From Candidatus Borrarchaeota archaeon (GTDB lineage Archaea > Asgardarchaeota > Sifarchaeia > Borrarchaeales > Borrarchaeaceae): DNA of 27,396 nt. The stretch lies in contig JAEORY010000006.1 in NCBI GenBank assembly GCA_016840645.1, forward strand, positions 1 through 27,396, written 5' to 3'. The translations under genes were made by a program, and so were the position numbers. Under the pieces are notes generated by a model. The model was not told the origin of the DNA, did no database searches, and was given only the letters and a program-made list of their open reading frames with translations. This document shows, one piece after another, positions 7,044 through 13,379 of the stretch (position 1 is the first letter of the stretch; each line of letters begins with the position of its first letter).

Positions 7044-7730
7044 ATGTGGTCAATTTGTGTTGCCTTAGGAGAACGAACAATTGAAGAAATGATTAAACTG
7101 ATATCAAAATCTGAACTCAAAGCAGATTTCATTGAATTTCGTCTTGATTATTTAGAAATAATCGATTTCAATGAATTAGAAAATCTGTTAGAAAAAACCA
7201 AGATTCCTGTAATTCTTACCGTTAGACGTAAGGAAGAGGGGGGTAAGTTTCAAGGGGGCAAAGAAGAAGAGCGTAAAGAAATTCTTAAAAAATGTGTTAG
7301 ATTGCGCCCCGATTTCATTGACATTGAATTAAGCAGTTCATTTTTAAACAAAGATCTTGTAGATTTCGTGAAAATGAACGGAGTAAAAGTCATTGGTTCA
7401 TATCATTCACTTCAAGATACTCCTCCAAGTAATACCCTCTTAAAGAAAATAGAGACAGCATCCAGATTGGGTTTAGATATAGTGAAAATAGTAACTTACG
7501 CAAAAGAAATTGAAGATAACCTAATAATTTTAAGTTTACATAACGCGGCGGAGAAATATCTAAGAGAAATGGAAATTGTAACATTCTGCATGGGTGAAAA
7601 TGGTTCAATCTCTAGGATATTATGTCCTTTATTCGGTTCAAAATTTACATTTGCATCATTAGGAGCACCAACCGCCTCGGGTCAAATTAACCTTCAAAAA
7701 ATGAGACAAATTCAAGAATTATTAAAGTGA
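7044..7730 (+). CDS. aroD: 3-dehydroquinate dehydratase, class I
   Basis: Dehydrates 3-dehydroquinate to 3-dehydroshikimate, step three of the shikimate pathway. The class I (Schiff-base) signature is complete: EFRLDYL near residue 32, VILTVRRKEEGG, the catalytic histidine in GSYHSLQDTP, the Schiff-base lysine in DIVKIVTYA, and arginine and glutamine in SISRIL and ASGQINL. At 228 residues it has normal length. The start at 7044 (MWSICVALGERT) matches the family N-terminus better than the 21-residue extension from 6981. It is the first gene of the shikimate cluster but is separated from aroE by a toxin-antitoxin insertion. Its 3' end is duplicated in degraded form just before aroE. Confidence 0.95.
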   Translation: MWSICVALGERTIEEMIKLISKSELKADFIEFRLDYLEIIDFNELENLLEKTKIPVILTVRRKEEGGKFQGGKEEERKEILKKCVRLRPDFIDIELSSSFLNKDLVDFVKMNGVKVIGSYHSLQDTPPSNTLLKKIETASRLGLDIVKIVTYAKEIEDNLIILSLHNAAEKYLREMEIVTFCMGENGSISRILCPLFGSKFTFASLGAPTASGQINLQKMRQIQELLK

Positions 7731-7750
7731 TTACAGCAGAAACACAATTT
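7653..7750 (+). repeat. Left copy of duplicated aroD/aroE junction
   Basis: The end of aroD and the following bases match 8599-8705, immediately before and into aroE. An identical 18-base core lies at 7691-7708 and 8637-8654, and similarity on both sides is interrupted by small indels. The match runs past the aroD stop into sequence that mirrors the first codons of aroE (CAGAAACACAA in both). The two copies flank the DUF433/DUF5615 module. Confidence 0.75.
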
Positions 7751-7804
7751 GATTTCACAAAAACATATTGGGGCGATATTTTAATTCATTTTTTGCTGTC
7801 TTGA
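7727..7804 (+). pseudogene. Vestigial aroE start
   Basis: A GTG overlapping the aroD stop opens a 25-codon frame reading VITAETQFDFTKT. Its first seven codons correspond to MITSETQL at the start of the intact aroE (8681); homology then stops. It is best read as the stub left when the aroD/aroE junction was duplicated and the toxin-antitoxin segment was placed between the copies. It is unlikely to make a functional peptide. Confidence 0.5.
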
Positions 7805-8004
7805 AGTTTACAACAATCACGAGAATAGACAAGGAATGTTTATCTTTAAGAGAGAAAAAATTACTGAAATTGTCCAATTCAAAGAAATCTTTATAGCGTT
7901 TTAAAGCGCAATATGAGATTGTGAGAGATTTCTTCGAAACTACTGGAGAAACAAGTCGGAGAATCTATTCAAAAATTATGTATATGTAAATGGAGTTATT
8001 GAAA

Positions 8005-8238
8005 ATGGATATTGAAAAAAGAATTTCCATTGATCCAGAGATCCAACATGGCAAACCGTGCATCCGAGGAACCCGAATCCCGGTGTATATCATTCTTGAG
8101 ATGTTGGAACATGGTTTGACAATCCAAGAAATTCTGGAAGAGTATCCCCATATCAAAGAAGAAGATGTGAAGGCTTGCATTGCTTTTGCGAGACGATTCG
8201 TTGAAGGAGAGGAGATTTCCCGTTTTGTCACCCCTTAA
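8005..8238 (+). CDS. DUF433 antitoxin
   Basis: A 77-residue protein, MDIEKRISIDPEIQHGKPCIRGTRIPVYIILEML and so on, with the invariant DUF433 motif HGKPCIRGTRIPV followed by the GLTIQEILEEYPHIKEEDVKACIAFA helix-turn-helix-like region. DUF433 proteins are VapB-like antitoxins typically paired with DUF5615 PIN-like toxins, as here. The ATG at 8005 is chosen because GGAG lies nine bases before it; an ATG at 7990 is possible. The gene overlaps the toxin gene by 14 bases. The module interrupts the aroD-aroE pair. Confidence 0.92.
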   Translation: MDIEKRISIDPEIQHGKPCIRGTRIPVYIILEMLEHGLTIQEILEEYPHIKEEDVKACIAFARRFVEGEEISRFVTP

Positions 8239-8575
8239 GTTTCTTCTGGATGAAGACGTTTCTCACAAGACTCTAAAACGGCTCAGAAAGCGAGGCTTTA
8301 TAGTAGAGTCAGTGAAGACTCTAGGACTTTTAGGAGCGAAGAACAGCGATCTATTGAATTATGCTACCTCTAAAGAATTTATCCTTATCACTCATGATAG
8401 AGATTTTTTATATCCATCGAGAAAGGAGCACTTGGGTATCATTATAGTCATGATTCATCCCAAAACAGATGATCATGCAGGAAAGATTCTAGAACAATTC
8501 TTACAGATCATAGATCCTGTTAAAATCATGGGAAAATTAATAAGACTCGAAGAAAAGCACTGGAGTATCCAATAG
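8225..8575 (+). CDS. DUF5615 PIN-like toxin
   Basis: About 116 residues beginning at a TTG behind a strong GGAGAGGAG ribosome-binding site, reading LSPLKFLLDEDVSHKTLKRLRKRGF. PIN-like acidic residues appear as LLDEDV near the start, the central GAKNSDLLNYATSKEFILITHDRDF, and IHPKTDD later. These are the metal-coordinating positions of DUF5615, a PIN-domain ribonuclease family paired with DUF433. Usual length is about 115 residues, so it looks complete. The frame is open further upstream to 8180, but that extension lies inside the antitoxin gene and lacks the family pattern. Confidence 0.9.
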   Translation: MSPLKFLLDEDVSHKTLKRLRKRGFIVESVKTLGLLGAKNSDLLNYATSKEFILITHDRDFLYPSRKEHLGIIIVMIHPKTDDHAGKILEQFLQIIDPVKIMGKLIRLEEKHWSIQ

Positions 8576-8598
8576 GAGTTTAAAACGGAACTTTCAGC

Positions 8599-8705
8599 GC
8601 ATCATTAAGGTCACCAATAGAGCTCAGACAGATCAGCCTTCAAAAAATGAGACAGATTCAGAAATTAATAAGTGAGTGAAATGATCACGTCAGAAACACA
8701 ACTTT
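8599..8705 (+). repeat. Right copy of duplicated aroD/aroE junction
   Basis: A degraded duplicate of the aroD 3' end (compare 7653-7750) running into the first codons of aroE. It no longer encodes a useful aroD tail because of indels. A TTTAAA-containing stretch at about 8579-8586 could provide a promoter for the downstream aro genes now that they are separated from aroD. Confidence 0.75.
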
Positions 8706-9553
8706 GTGGACTGATTGGACATCCAGTCAAACATTCTCTTTCACCAATGATGCATAATGCAGCATTCAAAGAAGTTGGCATTGATAAAAAATATTGTTAT
8801 GTAGCATTTGACGTCCTTGAAAGTGATTTAAAACAGGTGATAACTGCAGTTAAAACATTAAACATCCGAGGATTGAATGTCACAATCCCTCATAAGCTTG
8901 CTGTAATGGAGTACCTTGATCTTATCGATACGACAGCTCAAAGCATTGGTGCTGTTAATACAATTGTAAATAATCAAGGATTTCTCAGAGGATATAACAC
9001 AGATCTTCTAGGCGTGACAAATGCATTAAAGGAAGCCGAATTTGATCCAACAAACAAAAAAATTGTGATATTAGGTGCTGGTGGTGCTGCACGGGCTGCA
9101 TCATTTTCAATCGGAAGAAAAGCAGCTGAACTTGTCATTGTGAACCGGTCAATAGAAAAAGCTAAGGATCTTTGTAACGACTTAATGGAAAGTGTGATTG
9201 TTGAAGCCCGATCTCGTGATTTATCAGAAAAAATTCTGAGAGAAGAGATGAAAAATACAGATCTTCTCGTTAACTGTACATCAGTAGGAATGTGGCCGAA
9301 TATCACTCAATCTTTACTTAATCAAAAGGATATCCCTGAAACAATCACAGTGTTTGATACGGTCTATAATCCTCTTGAAACGCAATTATTAAGAGATGCA
9401 AAAAAGGCAGGAGCAAAGACGATTTCAGGTGTGGAAATGTTTGTTTATCAAGGAGCTTACGCATTTGAGCTATGGACAGGAACAAAAGCACCAATTAAGA
9501 GGATGAAAGAAATAGTCATTAATAATCTAAAAGGCAATAAAAATGAAAAATAA
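8681..9553 (+). CDS. aroE: Shikimate dehydrogenase
   Basis: Reduces 3-dehydroshikimate to shikimate with NADPH. From the ATG at 8681 the protein is 290 residues: GLIGHPVKHSLSP (substrate binding, residues 10-22), GLNVTIPHK with the catalytic lysine at residue 72, GAVNTIV, GYNTDLLG with the catalytic aspartate, and the nucleotide-binding VILGAGGAARAA. VNRSIEKA follows, in which the asparagine and arginine favour NADPH. A GTG at 8672 is an alternative start; the vestigial copy at 7727, which begins at the equivalent of MITSETQ, favours 8681. The 3' end overlaps aroK by 11 bases, so it is coupled to the rest of the operon. Confidence 0.96.
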   Translation: MITSETQLCGLIGHPVKHSLSPMMHNAAFKEVGIDKKYCYVAFDVLESDLKQVITAVKTLNIRGLNVTIPHKLAVMEYLDLIDTTAQSIGAVNTIVNNQGFLRGYNTDLLGVTNALKEAEFDPTNKKIVILGAGGAARAASFSIGRKAAELVIVNRSIEKAKDLCNDLMESVIVEARSRDLSEKILREEMKNTDLLVNCTSVGMWPNITQSLLNQKDIPETITVFDTVYNPLETQLLRDAKKAGAKTISGVEMFVYQGAYAFELWTGTKAPIKRMKEIVINNLKGNKNEK

Positions 9554-10058
9554 TATTGTGATCATCGGTTTCATGGCGACAGGAAAAACAAGCGTAGCCC
9601 GATATCTTGCTAATGAATTAGGAAAAAAATATATCAGCACAGACGAAATGATTGTTAAAAAAGTAAACAAGGCTATCAATTTAATTTTCGAAGAAGAGGG
9701 CGAGATCAGGTTTAGAGAACTAGAAATTGAAGTAATTAAAGCAATCTCTAAAATGGACAATCTTGTAGTTGATTGCGGTGGGGGCATAGTTCTAAACTGG
9801 ATAAATGTAGCCCGGTTGCAAGAGAAAGGTATTATAATTTTGCTCACAGCGTCAGTAGAACAAATTCTGGAAAGATCTGCCTCAAGCCCAGAAAGACCTT
9901 TACTTAACGTTCAGGATGCAAAGGAAAAAACTACTGAACTTTTAAGGTTTCGAAAACCATTCTACGAGAGAGCAGCAGATGTTAGTATAGATACAACGAA
10001 TCTGAAGGTTAATGATATTGTTTCAAGGATCTTGGAGATCGTGAAAGCGAAGGATTAG
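9543..10058 (+). CDS. aroK: Shikimate kinase, bacterial P-loop type
   Basis: Phosphorylates shikimate to shikimate 3-phosphate using ATP. The 171-residue protein has Walker A GFMATGKTS (residues 9-17), the STDEM aspartate at residue 34, a shikimate-binding arginine at R58 in IRFRELE, the GGG motif at 79-81 (DCGGGIVL) and the lid arginine in RPLL. This is the bacterial AroK/AroL nucleoside-monophosphate-kinase fold. Most archaea instead use an unrelated GHMP-family shikimate kinase, so this gene points to an ancient replacement or transfer. It overlaps aroE and ends two bases before aroA. Confidence 0.95.
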   Translation: MKNNIVIIGFMATGKTSVARYLANELGKKYISTDEMIVKKVNKAINLIFEEEGEIRFRELEIEVIKAISKMDNLVVDCGGGIVLNWINVARLQEKGIIILLTASVEQILERSASSPERPLLNVQDAKEKTTELLRFRKPFYERAADVSIDTTNLKVNDIVSRILEIVKAKD

Positions 10059-10060
10059 CA

Positions 10061-11323
10061 ATGAAAGTGAAAATAAAGCCCTCAACGATTGAAGGACAAG
10101 TTGTAGCGCCTCCTTCCAAAAGTTACACCCATAGAGCACTAGTTTGTTCAGCGTTAGCTAACGGTGAGAGCACAATAATTTCGCCGCTAAACAGTGATGA
10201 TACAGAAGCTACGATGGATTTATTGGAGAAACTTGGTGTTAAAATACGTGTAAAAGAAGACACTTGGAACGTAAATGGTGGACAGTTATATCAACCTAAA
10301 GGAGATTTGTTTTGTCGAGAATCTGGAACAACTATGAGATTTATGACAGCAATTTGCTCACTGGTAAACGGAACTTGCAGATTGATTGGTGGAAGTTCAC
10401 TATCAAAAAGGCCAATGAAACCATTGATTGACGGGTTGAAACAACTAGGCGTTGAATGCGCCTCTGAAAGAGGATTTCCTCCTGTAACTGTGAAAGGAGG
10501 GCTGACAGGTGGACAAACAAAAATTCCAGGTGATATAAGTTCTCAATTTATATCCGCTCTGCTGTTAGTTGCACCTCTAGCAAAGGAAGATACAGAACTA
10601 ATCCTGACAACACCCTTAGAATCTAAGCCATATGTTCTGATGACAATAGATGCACAAAGACAATTTGGTGTAGAAATCGGGGCTTCTGAAGATTTAAGAG
10701 AATTTTGGGTAAAAAAACACGCTTACACACCAAGGAATTACAAAGTTGAGGGTGATTGGTCAAGTGCAGCATTCTTATTAGCCTCTGGTGTATTGGCGGG
10801 GGAAATTGAAGTACAAAATTTGAATGAAAAAAGTTTACAAGCAGATAGAGAGATCTTGAATGTGCTAAAACAAATGGGAGCAGAAGCCATTTCAAAAAAT
10901 AGGAATATTAAACTAAAGAAATCCGAATTAGAAGCCCTCAAGTTTGACGTATCTGATTGCCCGGATCTATTTCCAATACTTACAGTTCTTTGTGCAGTTG
11001 CTGAGGGTAAAAGTAAATTAACGGGGATCAAAAGACTCAAGATAAAAGAATCGGATAGAATTGCTGCAATGAAAGAAGGTTTAGTGAGAATGAATGTAGC
11101 TGTGATGGAAGAGGAAAATAGTATTATAATTAAAACCTCAAAACCTAAGGGAGCCATAATAGATCCGAAAAATGATCATAGGATAGCGATGGCATTTGCC
11201 ATTTTGTCTTTAGTTGCAGAGGGTGAGACTATAATCCAAGATGCAGAATGTGTGTCAAAATCATTTCCGACTTTTTGGGATGTAATGAAATACTTAGGCA
11301 TGAATTTTGAGGAGATAACATGA
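10061..11323 (+). CDS. aroA: 5-enolpyruvylshikimate-3-phosphate synthase
   Basis: Joins shikimate 3-phosphate and phosphoenolpyruvate to give EPSP. The 420-residue protein contains the family landmarks in order: PPSKSYTHRALV, NSDDTEATMDLL, CRESGTTMRFM, SLSKRPMKPLIDGL, PGDISSQFISALLL, GDWSSAAFLLASG, DCPDLFPILTVL, KESDRIAAMKEGL and DPKNDHRIAMAFA. All are intact, so the enzyme should be active. The ATG follows aroK by two bases with AAGGA upstream. The stop overlaps the start of aroC (ATGA), showing tight translational coupling. Confidence 0.98.
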   Translation: MKVKIKPSTIEGQVVAPPSKSYTHRALVCSALANGESTIISPLNSDDTEATMDLLEKLGVKIRVKEDTWNVNGGQLYQPKGDLFCRESGTTMRFMTAICSLVNGTCRLIGGSSLSKRPMKPLIDGLKQLGVECASERGFPPVTVKGGLTGGQTKIPGDISSQFISALLLVAPLAKEDTELILTTPLESKPYVLMTIDAQRQFGVEIGASEDLREFWVKKHAYTPRNYKVEGDWSSAAFLLASGVLAGEIEVQNLNEKSLQADREILNVLKQMGAEAISKNRNIKLKKSELEALKFDVSDCPDLFPILTVLCAVAEGKSKLTGIKRLKIKESDRIAAMKEGLVRMNVAVMEEENSIIIKTSKPKGAIIDPKNDHRIAMAFAILSLVAEGETIIQDAECVSKSFPTFWDVMKYLGMNFEEIT

Positions 11324-12429
11324 GTAATAGCTTAGGAGAAAAATTCCGGATAACGAGTTTTGGCGAGAGCCATGGAAAATGTGTGGGTGTTGTGATAGAT
11401 GGTTGCCCTAGTGGTCTATCGTTATCTGAGGATGATGTCCAATCCGAATTAAACAGAAGACGTCCAGGTCAAAGTCAAATTACTACTAAGCGACAAGAAG
11501 AAGATCAAGTAGAAATTCTATCTGGCATCTTCAACGGTTACACTACGGGTGCACCAATTTGTTTGCTTGTTTGGAACAAAGATGTTGATTCTTCTAAGTA
11601 TGAACTCTTTAGGAATGTACCTCGACCAGGTCATGCTGATTTTACTGCACGCCAAAAATATGGTGGATTCGACGACTACCGAGGTGGTGGTAGATTTTCA
11701 GGTAGAATAACCGCAAGTTTGGTGATGGCAGGTGCTGTCGCTAAAAAACTCCTACGAGATGTTCTAAAGGTAGATATCGCTGCCTATACAATTGAAATAG
11801 GCGGAATCAAGGCTAAGAAAATAGAAGATATTTCCTTAATTACGAAAAATGTTGAAAAAACTCCTATACGAACTGCTGATTTAGAAATCGCAGAAAAGAT
11901 GATTGAAATAATAATAAAGGCCGAGAAAGAAGGAGATAGTGTAGGAGGGCTAATTGAATGCACAGTGACAAATGTTCCAATCGGTTTAGGTGAACCTGTT
12001 TTTTCTTCTTTAGAATCCGATATTAGTAAAGCCATTTTTTCGATTCCTGCAGTTAAGGGAATAGAATTTGGCGCTGGGTTTCGCGTTTCAGGAATGAAAG
12101 GCTCTGAAAATAACGATGCGTTTACCTTTCAAAATGGGAAAGTTGTCACAAAAACAAATAATGCTGGAGGAATCTTAGGCGGTATATCCACTGGCATGCC
12201 TATTACCTTCCGAATTGCTATCAAACCTACAGCTTCAATCAGGAAAAAACAAGAGTCCGTTAGAATTTTAGATAAAAAAGAAACTGAACTTCAAATTGAG
12301 GGAAGGCATGATCCATGTATAGTCCCCAGGGCAATTTCAATTGTTGAATCCATGACGGCGGTGGTTTTAGCCGATCATGCGATAAGATACAGCCTAATTT
12401 CGCCAGTGATCAAGGGGGAAACTTATTGA
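11320..12429 (+). CDS. aroC: Chorismate synthase
   Basis: Converts EPSP to chorismate in an FMN-dependent anti-1,4-elimination. The 369-residue sequence begins GEKFRITSFGESHGKCVGVV and carries the family signatures GESHG, RRRPGQSQITTKRQEED, GHADFTARQKYGGFDDYRGGGRFSGR, KGIEFGAGF, NNAGGILGGISTGMP and GRHDPCIVPRAI. Length and motifs are normal. The ATG overlaps the aroA stop, with GAGGAG at good spacing. The stop overlaps the TTG start of the chorismate mutase gene. Confidence 0.98.
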   Translation: MSNSLGEKFRITSFGESHGKCVGVVIDGCPSGLSLSEDDVQSELNRRRPGQSQITTKRQEEDQVEILSGIFNGYTTGAPICLLVWNKDVDSSKYELFRNVPRPGHADFTARQKYGGFDDYRGGGRFSGRITASLVMAGAVAKKLLRDVLKVDIAAYTIEIGGIKAKKIEDISLITKNVEKTPIRTADLEIAEKMIEIIIKAEKEGDSVGGLIECTVTNVPIGLGEPVFSSLESDISKAIFSIPAVKGIEFGAGFRVSGMKGSENNDAFTFQNGKVVTKTNNAGGILGGISTGMPITFRIAIKPTASIRKKQESVRILDKKETELQIEGRHDPCIVPRAISIVESMTAVVLADHAIRYSLISPVIKGETY

Positions 12430-12683
12430 GTCTAGAAGAATTACGTGACGAGATCAAAGAAATTGACCTTAAAATATTGGATCTCATTAAAAAACGATTG
12501 GATATCGCTAAAAAGATAGGTCTCTACAAAAAACAACACCAAATTCCCGTTAAAAACGCAAACGTAGAAGAAAAAGTATTAGAACGCGCAGAGGATCATG
12601 CTATAATCCTTGGAATACCTATTGAACTTGCACTTGATGTAACTAAATTGTTAATAGAATTCTCAGTAAAAATACAGCTATAG
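12426..12683 (+). CDS. Chorismate mutase, AroQ class
   Basis: Rearranges chorismate to prephenate, committing it to phenylalanine and tyrosine. This 85-residue all-helical protein is a stand-alone AroQ domain: LEELRDEIKEIDLKILDLIKKR with the two substrate-binding arginines (R7, R24), a lysine at K35 and a C-terminal S..Q pair (FSVKIQ). It starts at TTG behind AAGGGGG, overlapping the aroC stop. Compared from memory with the E. coli P-protein mutase domain, the positions of D48 and R51 are N44 and V47 here (VKNANVEEK), so the active site is not fully canonical. It closes the biosynthetic part of the operon. Confidence 0.9.
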   Translation: MSLEELRDEIKEIDLKILDLIKKRLDIAKKIGLYKKQHQIPVKNANVEEKVLERAEDHAIILGIPIELALDVTKLLIEFSVKIQL

Positions 12684-12702
12684 AATTTGTCAAATAGTCT
12701 CA

Positions 12703-13029
12703 GTGATTGATGAAAAAGTGATGAAAGTGATCCGAGACATTATGAAACGACGAAGAAGTATTAGACGATTTAAGAGAGATACATTTGCACCTGAAAAGTT
12801 ATGCTCAATTTTGAAAGCAGGCTTACTTGCACCTTCAGGTGCAGATCAAAGTCCATATATTTCAATTATAATTGATAAAGAACATTTAAAAGGACAGATA
12901 AGAACAGAATGCGAAACTGCAGACAAAGGATTCCATGAAGAGTCTCCTGATTGGCTAAAAGAGTGGTTTGCTAAAAAAAAATCACATCTGAGAAACAGTT
13001 CCTTACAGACGCTCCGTTCTTGGTTGTAA
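12703..13029 (+). CDS. Nitroreductase-family protein, N-terminal part before frameshift
   Basis: The sequence MKVIRDIMKRRRSIRRFKRD, followed by LKAGLLAPSGADQSPY, is the FMN-binding start of the nitroreductase superfamily, with the RRSIRRF phosphate-contacting arginines. The frame derails after a run of nine A (12973-12981) and ends at 13029. With ten A it would continue KKKITSEKQFLTDAPFLVVIAGN, the family's usual core. The gene follows the chorismate mutase by 19 bases and may be the last gene of the operon. The GTG at 12703 and the ATG at 12721 are both possible starts; the ATG fits the family better. Confidence 0.75.
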   Translation: MIDEKVMKVIRDIMKRRRSIRRFKRDTFAPEKLCSILKAGLLAPSGADQSPYISIIIDKEHLKGQIRTECETADKGFHEESPDWLKEWFAKKKSHLRNSSLQTLRSWL

Positions 13030-13313
13030 TAGCTGGAAATACCACAATGCCCTATTGGTTAGAATCAACTTGGATTTCAATAGCATATATCATCCTAGCT
13101 ACCGAAGAGGAAGGTCTAGCTACATTGACATACACACCCGGGCAAATGAAGTTTCTCATTCCGCTATTAGACTTGCCAGAAGTGTACGAACCTGTAGTCA
13201 TTCTTCCAATAGGATATCCTGATGAATCTCCGACTAAAATTAACAATGATGATAAAAAAACTCAGATCTTTTTTAATAAATTTGGTGCTGAAGAGAATCC
13301 TTGTCATTCTTAG
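13020..13313 (+). CDS. Nitroreductase-family protein, C-terminal part after frameshift
   Basis: Continues the nitroreductase in the next frame. The homologous frame is open from about 12973 and reads FLTDAPFLVVIAGNTTMPYW, then ESTWISIAYIILATEEEGLATL. This is the helix and Gly-rich part that completes the FMN site and dimer core, and it ends in PVVILPIGYPDESPTK, the usual P.G.P terminal motif. It has no plausible start of its own, so it is the second half of one gene of about 203 codons. The break is a single base in a nine-A run: sequencing error, real pseudogene, or transcriptional slippage restoring the frame. Confidence 0.75.
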   Translation: MVVIAGNTTMPYWLESTWISIAYIILATEEEGLATLTYTPGQMKFLIPLLDLPEVYEPVVILPIGYPDESPTKINNDDKKTQIFFNKFGAEENPCHS

Positions 13314-13346
13314 TCACCATTGCAATCAAAAAATTGCTAATAACCA

Positions 13347-13357
13347 CTTTAAATAAT
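13347..13357 (+). promoter_or_regulatory. TATA box of the GH2 gene
   Basis: CTTTAAATAAT is centred about 28 bases upstream of the ATG at 13380, implying a near-leaderless transcript and favouring that ATG over the TTG at 13371. Confidence 0.45.
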
Positions 13358-13379
13358 TTTTAGGCTAGGTTTGTTCCTC

